From positions 1 through 33,542 of the forward strand of contig NZ_NHPJ01000040.1 in the NCBI RefSeq assembly GCF_002252985.1: DNA of 33,542 nucleotides. The letters are read 5' to 3'. A program made the translations under genes and the position numbers. A model generated the notes under the pieces. It saw nothing but the letters and a program-made list of their open reading frames with translations. It was not told the origin of the DNA and made no database searches. The DNA comes from Halorubrum halodurans. GTDB taxonomy: Archaea; Halobacteriota; Halobacteria; Halobacteriales; Haloferacaceae. This document shows positions 22,748-31,008 of this stretch, piece after piece (the first letter of the stretch is position 1; each line of letters starts with the position of its first letter).

Positions 22748-25420
22748 TCACTCCGCGATGTCGATCGCGGGACGACCGGGCTCGGCGTGGCGGGCGGTCT
22801 CCGGGTCGGCGTCCGCGGCGCGCTCGACGACGACGGGGGCGTCGAACTCGCGTTCGATCAGCCAGGCGGCCGCGCGCAACGCCGCGTACTCCTCGTCGCC
22901 CGAGAGCGTCTCGGAGAGCGCCTCCCGCTCCGCCTGGAGGTCCTGCCCGTAGGACGCCGCCTCGTCGCCGCGCGCGCGGATGTGGTCCTCCGCCATCAGC
23001 TCCGAAATGAGGTTGTCGGCGTCGCTGTCGATCGCGATCTCGAGGGCGTCGTACTTCCAGTCGGGCGCGATGACGACGTCGATCCGCTCCGGGTCGCGGA
23101 TGTCGGCGACGTCGACGATGTCGCGGACGTCCTCGCGGGTGTTCGCCACCAGCCGGCGGCGACGCTCGACCGTCTCGCGGTCGGCCGTGGCGGTCGGCCA
23201 GTCGGCCTCGACCACGAACCCGTCGCGGCCGAGCGTCTCCCACAGCTCCTCGGCGAGGTGCGGCGCGACCGGCGCGAGCAGCCGGACCGCGGCGTCCAGC
23301 CCGCGCTCGTAGACCGCGGGGTGCGGCTCCGCGTGCTCGCGGTAGCTCCGGAGCGTCCGGACGAGGTCCTGTGCCTCGCGCAACGCGACGTTGAACGTGA
23401 GGTCGTCGTACTCGTCGCCGGCGATGGCGACGGCGGCGTCCGTCTCGTCGGCGACGTACTCGTCGACCGTCCCGCGGTCGGCGTCCCGATCGGCGGTTTC
23501 GACGTCGCCGGCGGCGTACCCCTCGACGAGGTCCGACAGGCGGGCCAAGAAGCGGTGCGTCGACTTGACGCCCTCCTCGGACCAGTCGAAGTCGCGCTCG
23601 GGCTGGGCGGCCTGCATCATGAACAGCCGCGCCGTGTCCGCGCCGTACTCCTCGACGATCCGCTGGGGGGAGACGACGTTCCCCTTCGATTTCGACATCT
23701 TCTCGCCCTCCAGTTGGACCATCCCCTGTGCGAGCAGGTTCGTGAACGGCTCGCGGTGTTCGAGCCCCTCCTCGTCGGCGAGCACCTTGGTGAAGAACCG
23801 CGAGTACAGCAGGTGCATCACGGCGTGTTCGATCCCGCCGACGTACTGGTCGACCGGCATCCAGTCGTTGGCGCGCTCCAGGTCGAACGGCGCGTCAGGC
23901 AGGTCCGGAGAGACGTACCGCAGGAAGTACCACGAGGAGTCGACGAACGTGTCCATCGTGTCGGTCTCGCGGGTCGCGGGCGCGCCGCACTCCGGACACG
24001 TCGTCGCCTTCCACTCCTCGGCGGCGTCGAGCGGGTTCCCGGTCGTGTTGATGAACTCGGGCAGTTCCACCGGGAGGTCCTCGTCGGGGACCGTCACCGG
24101 GCCGCAGTCGTCACAGTGGACGACCGGGATCGGCGTCCCCCAGTAGCGCTGGCGGGAGATCCCCCAGTCGCGAAGCTGGTACTGGACGCTCTCCTCGGCG
24201 CTCTCGATCTCCGCCGTCAGCCGCTCGCGGGCCGTCTCGCTGTCGAGGCCGCTGTACTCGCCGGAGTCGACGAGGACGCCGTCGTCGGTGAACGCCGCCT
24301 CGCCGGCGTCGGGCGCGTCCGGAACCGTCTCCCCGTCCCAGTCGTCGGGTTCGGGCGCGATCACGGGACGGATCTCGAGGCCCTTCTTCGTCGCGAACGC
24401 ATGGTCGCGCTCGTCGTGGGCCGGCACGGCCATCAGCGCGCCCGTCCCCACGTCGGAGAGCACGAAGTCGGCGACGAAGACGGGAATCTCCTCGCCGGTG
24501 ACGGGGTTCGTGGCGGTCAGTCCGGTCTCGACGCCGTTCGGCTCGTCGCCGTCGGGGTCGGCCTCCTCGTCGATGAAGCGGCGGACCGCGTCGTCCTCGG
24601 CGGCCAACGCCTCGCTGATCGGGTGGTCGGGCGCGAGCGCGAAGAACGTCGCGCCGAAGACGGTGTCGACGCGGGTGGTGAACGCGGTGACCGGGCCGTG
24701 GTCCTCGATGTGGAAGTCCAGTTCGGTCCCGTGTTGCCGGCCGATCCAGTTGCGCTGCATCTGGCGCACCGAGTTGGGCCACCCCTCCAGGTCGTCGATG
24801 GCCTCCAGGAGCTCGTCGGCGTACTCGGTGATCTTCAGGAACCACTGGTCAAGGTCGCGCGTCTCGACCGGCGTGTCACACCGCCAGCACAGCTCCGCGT
24901 CGCCCTCGACCTGCTCGTCGGCCAGCACCGTCTCACAGGAGGGACACCAGTTCACCTCGGCGTCGCGGCGCTCGACGAGCCCGGCGTCCGAGAAGCGGGA
25001 GAAGAGCCACTGGTTCCACTCGTAGTACTCGGGCGTACAGGTGGTGACCTCCCGCTCCCAGTCGTAGCCGAACCCCATCGACTTCATCTGGCCCTTCATC
25101 GTGTCGATACAGTCGAACGTCCAGTCGCGGGGATTGGTGTCGCGCTCCTTGGCGGCGTTCTCGGCGGGGAGGCCGAACGCGTCCCACCCCATCGGGTGGA
25201 GCACGTCGTCGCCGCGCATCCGGCGGTACCGGGCGTACGCGTCCGTGATCGTGTAGTTGCGGACGTGGCCCATGTGGAGCTTTCCGGAGGGATACGGGTA
25301 CATCCCGAGGACGTACGTCGGGTCGTCGACGTCGTCCGGCGTGCGGTACACGGAGGCGTCCGCCCACGCCTCCTGCCACCGACTCTCGACCGCGGTGTGG
25401 TCGTAAGCCTCCTGAGACAT
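22748..25420 (-). CDS. leuS: Leucyl-tRNA synthetase, bacterial type
   Basis: Charges tRNA-Leu. The class I enzyme has 890 residues. The HIGH box is HMGH (49-52) within YPYPSGKLHMGHVRNYTITD, and the KMSKS box is EKMSKSKGNVVSP near residue 575. The zinc knuckle (WCPSCETVL, CWRCDTPV, about 160-185) is followed by the CP1 editing domain (TTRVDTVFGATF, DHPISEAL, VPAHDERDHAFA). A second zinc region (CDDCGPV, CPECGAP) runs into DTFVDSSWYFLRY. These sequences match the bacterial rather than the archaeal LeuRS type, so the gene was probably acquired from bacteria early in haloarchaeal history. The ATG at 25420 is preferred over 25465 because a TATA-like GCTATACGAC (25448-25457) sits 28-37 nt upstream of it. 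Confidence 0.96.
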   Translation of the reverse strand: MSQEAYDHTAVESRWQEAWADASVYRTPDDVDDPTYVLGMYPYPSGKLHMGHVRNYTITDAYARYRRMRGDDVLHPMGWDAFGLPAENAAKERDTNPRDWTFDCIDTMKGQMKSMGFGYDWEREVTTCTPEYYEWNQWLFSRFSDAGLVERRDAEVNWCPSCETVLADEQVEGDAELCWRCDTPVETRDLDQWFLKITEYADELLEAIDDLEGWPNSVRQMQRNWIGRQHGTELDFHIEDHGPVTAFTTRVDTVFGATFFALAPDHPISEALAAEDDAVRRFIDEEADPDGDEPNGVETGLTATNPVTGEEIPVFVADFVLSDVGTGALMAVPAHDERDHAFATKKGLEIRPVIAPEPDDWDGETVPDAPDAGEAAFTDDGVLVDSGEYSGLDSETARERLTAEIESAEESVQYQLRDWGISRQRYWGTPIPVVHCDDCGPVTVPDEDLPVELPEFINTTGNPLDAAEEWKATTCPECGAPATRETDTMDTFVDSSWYFLRYVSPDLPDAPFDLERANDWMPVDQYVGGIEHAVMHLLYSRFFTKVLADEEGLEHREPFTNLLAQGMVQLEGEKMSKSKGNVVSPQRIVEEYGADTARLFMMQAAQPERDFDWSEEGVKSTHRFLARLSDLVEGYAAGDVETADRDADRGTVDEYVADETDAAVAIAGDEYDDLTFNVALREAQDLVRTLRSYREHAEPHPAVYERGLDAAVRLLAPVAPHLAEELWETLGRDGFVVEADWPTATADRETVERRRRLVANTREDVRDIVDVADIRDPERIDVVIAPDWKYDALEIAIDSDADNLISELMAEDHIRARGDEAASYGQDLQAEREALSETLSGDEEYAALRAAAWLIEREFDAPVVVERAADADPETARHAEPGRPAIDIAE

Positions 25421-25423
25421 CTG

Positions 25424-25457
25424 CTTATATACGCGTGGTGCGGTCGGCGTCGTATAG
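25424..25457 (-). promoter_or_regulatory. leuS promoter: TATA-like GCTATACGAC plus AT-rich proximal element
   Basis: Minus-strand CTATACGA lies about 28-36 nt before the leuS ATG, consistent with a leaderless transcript. A second element TATATAAG occurs at -4 to -11 relative to the ATG. As at tfb, it is too close for TBP-directed initiation of a complete message and fits the haloarchaeal promoter-proximal element. Confidence 0.4.
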
Positions 25458-25518
25458 CTTTCCATCCACGGGTGTGGCGACCAGTAGGTTCTCGTGGTCC
25501 CTCCCCGACGTTCCGCCC

Positions 25519-26748
25519 ATGGACCACGTCGACTCCCTCGTCTGTACCCTCTGTGGCGCCGAGTACGACCCCGACCAGGTGATCTACACGTGCCCGAATC
25601 ATCCGGGCGTGAAGGGCATTCTCGAGGTCACGTACGACTACGACCGCGTCCTCGACCGGTTCGACGAGCCGCTCGACGGCGCGATCGGCTCGCAGTGGAA
25701 GTACCGAGCGTTCCTCCCCGTCGACGACGACGTCGAGCCGGTGACCCTCGGCGAGGGCGGGACGCCCCTCCTCGAGGCGCCCCGGCTCGGCGCCGAGCTC
25801 GACGTCGACCTCCGCGTGAAGGACGACGGCAGGAACCCCACCGGCGTGTTGAAGGACCGGGCGACGGCGATCTCGCTGACGAAGGCGCGAGAGTTCGGGC
25901 TCGACGTCGTCACCTGCGCCTCGACGGGCAACGCGGCCGCGTCGCTCGCGGGGTTCTCCGCCCGCGGCGGCTTCGACTGCCGCCTGTTCGTCCCCGGCGA
26001 CGCCCCGGAGGGGAAGCTGGCACAGCCGCTCGTCTACGGCGCGGACGTGCTCGGCGTCCGGGGGAGCTACGACGAGGCGTACGACCTCAGCATGGCGGTC
26101 ACGGAGCGGTTCGGCTGGTACAACCGCAACGCCGCGGTCAACCCCTTCCAGGTCGAGGGGAAACGCACCGTCGGCCACGAGCTGGCCGAGCAGACCCGCG
26201 AGGAGATCCCCGACTGGGTCGTCTTCTCCATGGGCGACGGCTGTACGATCGCCGGCGGCTGGAAGGGGTTCCGGGAGTTCGCCGACCTCGACCTCGTCGA
26301 GGAGACTCCGCGGATGCTCGGCGTCCAGGCCGAGGGCGCGAGCGCGATCCACGACGCGTTCCACGACCACGACGACGCCGACGAGGTCGCCGACACCGTC
26401 GCCGACAGCATCTCCGTCGGCCGGCCGCGGAACGCGGTGAAGGCCTGTTCGGCGCTCGAGGAGAGCGGCGGCGAGTCGATCCTCGTGAGCGACGAGGAGG
26501 TCCTCGCGGCGGAGTCGCTCCTGGGGCGGACCGAGGGGATCTACGCCGAGCCCGCGGGGGCCGCCCCGGTGGCCGGCCTCCGGAAGGCCCGCGAGGCGGG
26601 GATCGTCGAGGCCGGCGACTCCGTCGTGGTCGTCGTCACCGGAACCGGCCTGAAGGACACGAGGAGTGCGATGCGAGCGGGCGGGGAGGTGACCGCGATC
26701 GATCCCGCGATCGACGACGTGGTGGAGCGGTACGGCGACGCCGACTGA
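25519..26748 (+). CDS. thrC: Threonine synthase
   Basis: Converts O-phosphohomoserine to threonine with PLP. The protein has 409 residues. It starts with a zinc-ribbon-like CTLCGAEYDP...YTCPNHPG (9-29). The PLP lysine is K112 in GVLKDRAT, the substrate loop is ASTGNAAASLAGF, and the later SMGDGCTIAGGWKGF provides the phosphate-binding glycines. AEPAGAAPVAGLRKA and VTGTGLKD close the fold. The match to the archaeal/plant-type enzyme is closer than for the paralogue at 9856-11049. It is divergent from leuS with only 98 nt between the start codons, so promoters overlap. Co-ordination between leucine charging and threonine synthesis is possible but not shown. Confidence 0.93.
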   Translation: MDHVDSLVCTLCGAEYDPDQVIYTCPNHPGVKGILEVTYDYDRVLDRFDEPLDGAIGSQWKYRAFLPVDDDVEPVTLGEGGTPLLEAPRLGAELDVDLRVKDDGRNPTGVLKDRATAISLTKAREFGLDVVTCASTGNAAASLAGFSARGGFDCRLFVPGDAPEGKLAQPLVYGADVLGVRGSYDEAYDLSMAVTERFGWYNRNAAVNPFQVEGKRTVGHELAEQTREEIPDWVVFSMGDGCTIAGGWKGFREFADLDLVEETPRMLGVQAEGASAIHDAFHDHDDADEVADTVADSISVGRPRNAVKACSALEESGGESILVSDEEVLAAESLLGRTEGIYAEPAGAAPVAGLRKAREAGIVEAGDSVVVVVTGTGLKDTRSAMRAGGEVTAIDPAIDDVVERYGDAD

Positions 26749-26767
26749 GCCGGTCGCGGGTGACGAT

Positions 26768-29041
26768 CTAGAGCTTCTCGGCGTCGAGCGCCTGCCGCGC
26801 GCGCCGACCCGCCTGCGCCAGCCGGTTGTCCGCCGCGTTCGAGAGTCCCGGCGGGATCCCGCTTCTCGCGGCCTCGAGGCGCTCCGCGACCCGCTCGAGG
26901 CGTTCCGCGACGACCTCCAGCTGTCGGTCCGCGTTCCCGCGGTCGCCCTCGCGGGCACGCGCTTCGGCCCGTTCCGCGGCCTCGACGACCGCGGCGAGCG
27001 CCCGCTCGAGCCCCCGGACCGCGTTCCCAGGACCGCCGCTGCCGCCGCCGTTTCCGGCGGTCCCGCCGGGTCCGCCGCCGTCGTCGTCGTCCGCGTCGCC
27101 GTCGTCCGTGTCGTCCGATCCCGCCCGCTCCGCGATCTCCGCGCGCGTCTCCTCCGCGATGTCGGCCAGGAAGCCCGCGAGCGACGCCTTCCCCGTCTCG
27201 GGCCGGTCGATCCGGATCCCCTCGTCGGTCTCCGGGTCGGGGGTGACCCGGTACGCGCCGACCGCGTCGTCGGCGTCGCGCACCTCGGTCGTGTACGCGC
27301 CCCCGACGTGGACGTACACGGCGTCGGTCCCGTCGACCGACGACTCGTAGATCCGCCCCGCGAAGTCGTCCTCGAGGGCTGTTCCCACCACCTCGGCGTC
27401 GGCCTCCGCGTCCGTGATCTCCAGTTTCGTCGCGTCCTCGCGCGCGACGAGAGGTATCTCGCCGTCGACGCCGGCGGTCGTCACCCGGTCGGCGGCGGTG
27501 GCGGGGCCCCCGCCGCCGTCGTCCGGTCCGTCCCCGTCGGCGTCCAGGCCCTCGGCTCCGGCGTCCGGGCCCTCGGCTCCGGCGTCCGGGACCGTCAGCC
27601 GTTCGCCGTGGGGGGCCCGACCCGCGCCGTTGACCGCGAGGCGGTGATCGCCCGGCTCGACGCCGCGGACGACGGCGACGCCGCCGAACGTCGGCACCGC
27701 CTCCGGGTCGCTCTCGAGCAGCGCGACCGCCTCGACGCCGGCGTCCGTGGTCGTCAGTCCCTCGTTTTCCGGCGCGTCGTCGCTCGTCACCGCCTCCGTC
27801 ACCCGCGTGAGGACCGTGTTCACCGGCGCGGGCTCGCCGATCGCGTCGTACCGGTCGGCGAGCTCCGCGCGATGGTTCGGGGCGGTGATGTCCGCCGCCG
27901 GGTCGTCGTAGCGGGGCTGTGCCCACGGCACGCCCGTCGTCGTGATGTGGCCGGCGACCGCGTCCTCGACGACCTCCGGGACCGCGAACTCGAAGCTCAA
28001 CTGCGGGCCCACGAAGGCGTCTATCCCCTCGAGTTCCGCGGTGGGGACGAGGTCGTAGCCGATCGCGTTCCCCGCGTCGCTCTCGCCTGCCGCCTCGAGC
28101 CGACCGGCGTGCTCGAACGTCACGCCCGTCTCGCGGAGCGGGAGGTCCGTCGGCGGCGACGCCGGCGCGTCGAGCGACCGGACCGTGAGCGCGTCGTCGA
28201 TCAGCGACTCCCGGTCGACTGCCGGGAGCCGGTCGTGGTCGTACACCGGCTCGCCCTCGTACTCCGGGACGACGAACGGGAGCCGTGCCCCCTCGTCGCG
28301 GGGGAGTCCGTAGGCGAGCGGGATCTCCGCGAGGTCCTCGACGCCCTCGATCGCGGTGTTCGTGACGTCGGCGAGCAGCCCGTCGGCACTCACGCGCTGG
28401 AAGCGGTCGGGCACCTCGTTGACCGACAGCGTCGAGGAGTGCGAACCGAGTTCCGGAAGGATCCGGGGGACCACCGCCGGGTCCGGATCGAGGAACTCGT
28501 TGTTGGGCACCCGTCTCGAGTGCGAGCTGGCGACGTACAGCTGCGGCGCGTCGGTCTCGCCGTCGACGAAGACGTGGAGCACCTCCCAGTCGTGCCAGTG
28601 GAAGTTGGTCGTGAACTGGTCGAACGCGGAGTAGAACCAGAACTGGACGGCCTCGAGCGGGGAGTCCTCGTACCGGACGCCGTGGTAGAACACGGTCGGG
28701 GCGGGCGGATCCGGCGACGACTCCGGGTCGCCCGCGGTCCCCTCGAACCGCTCGTGGTAGCCGTTCAGCGCGTCGAACCCGTCGACGACCGTCTCGCCGT
28801 CCCGCTCGCTCGTGTACGGGCGCGGGTCCGTCGGGAACCACGGCTCGTGGACGTCGAAGTACAGCCGCGGGGCGAACCGCTCCGCGAGCGCGGCGAGCCG
28901 GTCCGCGTCCATCCCCGACGTGTCGCCGTCCGGCTCCCGTTCGAGCGCCGAACACCCCGCGAGCGACGCGCTGGCGAGACCGGCGGTCGCGCCGAGGAGG
29001 GTCCGGCGATCGAGCGTCGTCCGGGAGCGTTCCGGCGTCAT
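26768..29041 (-). CDS. Large Tat-exported lipoprotein of unknown function
   Basis: A 757-residue surface protein. The N-terminus carries a twin-arginine signal (DRRTLLGATAGLASASLAGC, residues 11-30) whose lipobox LAGC makes C30 the likely lipid-anchored first residue. The first 230 residues form a domain with PRLYFDVHEPWFPTDPRPY, VFYHGVRYEDSPLEAVQFWFY, NFHWHDWEVLHVFVD and LYVASSHSRRVPNNE, which faintly recalls the Vps62/DUF946 family, low confidence. A beta-rich middle and an acidic Gly-rich linker (about 660-690) lead to a C-terminal coiled coil (LERALAAVVEAAERAEARAREG, LEVVAERLERVAERLEA). The ATG is supported by a TATA-like CTTATTCG about 27 nt upstream; the longer frame would spoil the signal peptide. 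It is divergent from the SHOCT-protein gene. Confidence 0.82.
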   Translation of the reverse strand: MTPERSRTTLDRRTLLGATAGLASASLAGCSALEREPDGDTSGMDADRLAALAERFAPRLYFDVHEPWFPTDPRPYTSERDGETVVDGFDALNGYHERFEGTAGDPESSPDPPAPTVFYHGVRYEDSPLEAVQFWFYSAFDQFTTNFHWHDWEVLHVFVDGETDAPQLYVASSHSRRVPNNEFLDPDPAVVPRILPELGSHSSTLSVNEVPDRFQRVSADGLLADVTNTAIEGVEDLAEIPLAYGLPRDEGARLPFVVPEYEGEPVYDHDRLPAVDRESLIDDALTVRSLDAPASPPTDLPLRETGVTFEHAGRLEAAGESDAGNAIGYDLVPTAELEGIDAFVGPQLSFEFAVPEVVEDAVAGHITTTGVPWAQPRYDDPAADITAPNHRAELADRYDAIGEPAPVNTVLTRVTEAVTSDDAPENEGLTTTDAGVEAVALLESDPEAVPTFGGVAVVRGVEPGDHRLAVNGAGRAPHGERLTVPDAGAEGPDAGAEGLDADGDGPDDGGGGPATAADRVTTAGVDGEIPLVAREDATKLEITDAEADAEVVGTALEDDFAGRIYESSVDGTDAVYVHVGGAYTTEVRDADDAVGAYRVTPDPETDEGIRIDRPETGKASLAGFLADIAEETRAEIAERAGSDDTDDGDADDDDGGGPGGTAGNGGGSGGPGNAVRGLERALAAVVEAAERAEARAREGDRGNADRQLEVVAERLERVAERLEAARSGIPPGLSNAADNRLAQAGRRARQALDAEKL
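27549..27590 (-). repeat. Perfect 21-bp tandem duplication inside the lipoprotein gene
   Basis: Two identical 21-bp units encode the repeated heptapeptide PDAGAEG in the middle of the Tat lipoprotein, at an acidic, flexible stretch. The reading frame is kept. It is a probable slippage product in a linker. Confidence 0.88.
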
Positions 29042-29124
29042 TCCGTTCGGAGACGAGCACAGAGGCGAATAAGCCTTCTGACGCCGGGCGAACGTATTTG
29101 TGCGCGAAGCCGCCATCTCCGGCC

Positions 29125-29532
29125 ATGGACACGAAGCGGGCCCTCTACTACGCGGCGGTCGCGATCGGCGCCCTGATCGCCGTGAGCGTCATCGTCTCCG
29201 TCGTCTCGGCGATCCTCAGCCTCGCCTGGGCGGTCGTCTCCGCGGCGGTGAGCCTCGCGGTCCTGGCCGGGATCGTCTACGTGGCGTACAGGGTCGGATC
29301 GTGGCTGTCGGACGGCGACGACGGGGCGGGGGCCGCCGACCGAGTCGGGGGGCCGCGGCCGTCCGCGTCGACCGGGATCGAGGCCGGCGACGCCGCGAAC
29401 CGACGGGAACGGCTCCGCCGGCAGTACGTCGAGGGCGAGATCGACGAGGCGGAGTTCGAGCGCCGGATCGCGCGGGAACTGGAGACCGAGGATCTCGACG
29501 AAATCGAGCGGGAGCTCGAGCGGGAGCGGTGA
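29125..29532 (+). CDS. SHOCT-domain membrane protein
   Basis: A 135-residue protein. Residues about 5-60 form two closely spaced hydrophobic helices (ALYYAAVAIGALIAVSVIVSV, then AWAVVSAAVSLAVLAGIVYVAY). A flexible Gly/Ala/Asp segment follows, and the C-terminus carries a SHOCT domain (RLRRQYVEGEIDEAEFERRIARELE, about 99-123) running into an acidic helix. SHOCT domains are short oligomerisation or interaction modules at protein ends and do not reveal a substrate. A TATA-like CGTATTTGTG lies about 25-33 nt before the ATG. The gene is divergent from the Tat lipoprotein gene with 83 nt between their starts. Function unknown. Confidence 0.85.
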   Translation: MDTKRALYYAAVAIGALIAVSVIVSVVSAILSLAWAVVSAAVSLAVLAGIVYVAYRVGSWLSDGDDGAGAADRVGGPRPSASTGIEAGDAANRRERLRRQYVEGEIDEAEFERRIARELETEDLDEIERELERER

Positions 29533-29604
29533 CACGCGGTGGAGTTCGAGGAAGATCGGGGTGCGTAGAAGGGAATAGTTGCCGGCGCGGTGAACACGCT
29601 TACC

Positions 29605-29925
29605 GAGACCGTCTTCAAAGCCCCAGTCGCTCGTTTATACGTGGATACTAGCGCGATGAACTGCTTCAAAGCCCCAGCAGCGACGGCTCGGGGGCCTCGT
29701 TGCGCGCTTCAGTCGTTCGCTCCGCTCGCTCCTTCCAGTGCTTACGTCGGCCGCCGTCGCCCTCGCTGCTGCCCCTTTGAGTCCCACCCAACCACGCTGC
29801 CCCGCACCTCACACCTCCCCAGCCTCGCGGTTCGCGCTCTTCGAGCGCTCACCGCGTCCCTCGCGTTCTGCTCGTGCCCTGCCGGGCACTCGCAGGCGCG
29901 CCACCGCTTAGGTGATCACCTACTC
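29605..29925 (-). repeat. Structured non-coding repeat region with several perfect hairpins
   Basis: No supported gene lies between 29533 and 29991. The region holds two copies of CTTCAAAGCCCCAG (29613-29626 and 29664-29677, 51 bp apart). It also holds a stem GCCCC/GGGGC (29671-29695), a hairpin GCGCTC-TTC-GAGCGC (29834-29848), a hairpin GTGCCC-TGCC-GGGCAC (29874-29889) and a 14-bp perfect palindrome TAGGTGATCACCTA (29909-29922). Read on the minus strand, phrases such as GGGTGGGACTCAAAGGGGC and GGGGCTTTGAAG look like a dispersed repeat that I recall from Halorubrum-like genomes, where it is often mis-called as small proteins. The limits are approximate. It could be a degenerate mobile element or a structured RNA. 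Confidence 0.55.
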
Positions 29926-29991
29926 CTTCACCTGTACTGAGCGAATCTCGTCCCGTGTGGGATCCCTTCGATGACGCCCTGCCCGATGATG

Positions 29992-30339
29992 CTAGAACCG
30001 GTCGCGAAGCTCCCCGCGGAGGTCCGCGAGGTCGAGGTCCTTCATCGAGAGCAACACCAGCAGGTGGTACACCAGGTCGGCGCTCTCGTAGGTGAGTTCC
30101 TCGAGGTCGTCGTCCTTCGCCGCCAGGATCGCCTCCGTCGACTCCTCGCCGATCTTCTCCAACACCGCGTTCTCGCCCTTCTCGTGGGCGAAGAGCGAGG
30201 CGGTGTAGGAGTCCTCGGGCAGCTCCCGCTTTCGCGACTCGATGGTCGCGAACAGGTCGTCGAGGACCGCGTCGGCCGCGGGCACCCCGTCGGAGGGGGC
30301 GTCGCCCGACTCCCCGGAATCCGCCCCGTCGTCGCTCAC
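29992..30339 (-). CDS. hisE: Phosphoribosyl-ATP pyrophosphatase
   Basis: Removes pyrophosphate from phosphoribosyl-ATP, the second step of histidine biosynthesis. The protein has 115 residues. After a disordered acidic N-terminus of about 22 residues, the MazG-like helical core is plain: VLDDLFATIESRKRELPEDSYTASLF, then the metal-binding HEKGENAVLEKIGEESTEAILAAKD and YESADLVYHLLVLLS. The start is a GTG that shares GTGA with the stop of pdxT, so its translation is coupled to that gene; no separate promoter is seen. The pairing of hisE with a vitamin B6 gene is not metabolically obvious. Confidence 0.95.
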   Translation of the reverse strand: MSDDGADSGESGDAPSDGVPAADAVLDDLFATIESRKRELPEDSYTASLFAHEKGENAVLEKIGEESTEAILAAKDDDLEELTYESADLVYHLLVLLSMKDLDLADLRGELRDRF

Positions 30340-30929
30340 GCCTCCACCTCGCTGTCGGGGAAGAAGGCAAGGTCGTGGATCCGCGAGTCCGCGGTGAGCT
30401 CGGGGTGGAAGGAGGTGGCGAACACGGGGCCGTCGCGCACCGCGACCGGCCGGCCGTCGACCGTCGCGAGCGTCTCGACCCCCTCGCCGACCTCGTCGAT
30501 GGCGGGCGCGCGGATGAACACCGCGTGGAACGGCTCCGAGAGCCCCTCGACGGGGACCTTCGCCTCGAAGGAGTCCTTCTGTCTGCCGAACGCGTTGCGG
30601 TCGACGGAGACGTCGACGAGCCCGAGCGCGTCGACCCGGTCGTCCTTGGCGTCGCGCGAGCACACGATGAGCCCGGCACACGTCGCGAGCACCGGCTTGC
30701 CGGCCGCGACGTGGTCGCGGATCTCGGCGGCGATCCCCTCGCGGTGGATCAGCCGCGAGATGGTCGTCGACTCCCCGCCCGGCATGAGGAGGACGTCGCA
30801 GTCGGGGACGATCCCCGAGTCCCTGACCTCGACGACCGCCGCGGACTCGCCGTGGGCGGTCGCGGCGCGGCGGATCGCCTCCGCGTGTTCGGCAACGTCG
30901 CCCTGGACCGCGATGACGCCAGCTTTCAT
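30336..30929 (-). CDS. pdxT: Pyridoxal 5'-phosphate synthase, glutaminase subunit
   Basis: Releases ammonia from glutamine for the PdxS synthase subunit in vitamin B6 (PLP) synthesis. The protein has 197 residues, the usual length. The class I amidotransferase triad is visible: C84 in LATCAGLIV, H175 and E177 in TSFHPELT. The PdxT-type GDVAEH (10-15), LLMPGGESTTISRLI (47-61) and RDAKDDRVDALGLVDVSVDRNAFGRQ segments are also present. A TATA-like ACTTTTGACC stands about 23-30 nt before the ATG. The partner pdxS is not in the window. It overlaps hisE by four bases. The PLP it helps make is the cofactor of the two threonine-synthase-like enzymes here. Confidence 0.96.
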   Translation of the reverse strand: MKAGVIAVQGDVAEHAEAIRRAATAHGESAAVVEVRDSGIVPDCDVLLMPGGESTTISRLIHREGIAAEIRDHVAAGKPVLATCAGLIVCSRDAKDDRVDALGLVDVSVDRNAFGRQKDSFEAKVPVEGLSEPFHAVFIRAPAIDEVGEGVETLATVDGRPVAVRDGPVFATSFHPELTADSRIHDLAFFPDSEVEA

Positions 30930-31008
30930 ATCGTCGATCGGCGGGGGACGGTCAAAAGTGGCGCGCTACGGCGAGCCGACCCCGTGACGGCCCCCTCCGG
31001 CCGACCGG

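Noticed and set aside
22655..25582. A 975-codon open frame on the plus strand antisense to leuS
   Set aside because: It is a shadow of the leuS codon bias: high GC at third positions removes stops on the other strand. The product is a low-complexity mix of Arg, Val, Leu and Asp with no family motif, while leuS on the opposite strand has all its catalytic boxes.
27308..29176. A 622-codon open frame antisense to the Tat lipoprotein
   Set aside because: Same GC-bias effect. It crosses the promoter and start of the lipoprotein gene, has no plausible start signals, and is rich in Arg and Val without motifs.
29613..29677. Two equal repeats 51 bp apart, considered as a minimal CRISPR array
   Set aside because: The repeated unit is only 14 bp, there are just two copies, no cas gene is nearby, and the repeat does not resemble haloarchaeal CRISPR repeats.
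29590..29940. A 116-codon frame with FKAPVA and FKAPAA segments
   Set aside because: The repeated segments come from the duplicated 14-mer in a structured non-coding block. Codon use is unlike the real genes, and cysteine and serine are unusually high for this organism.
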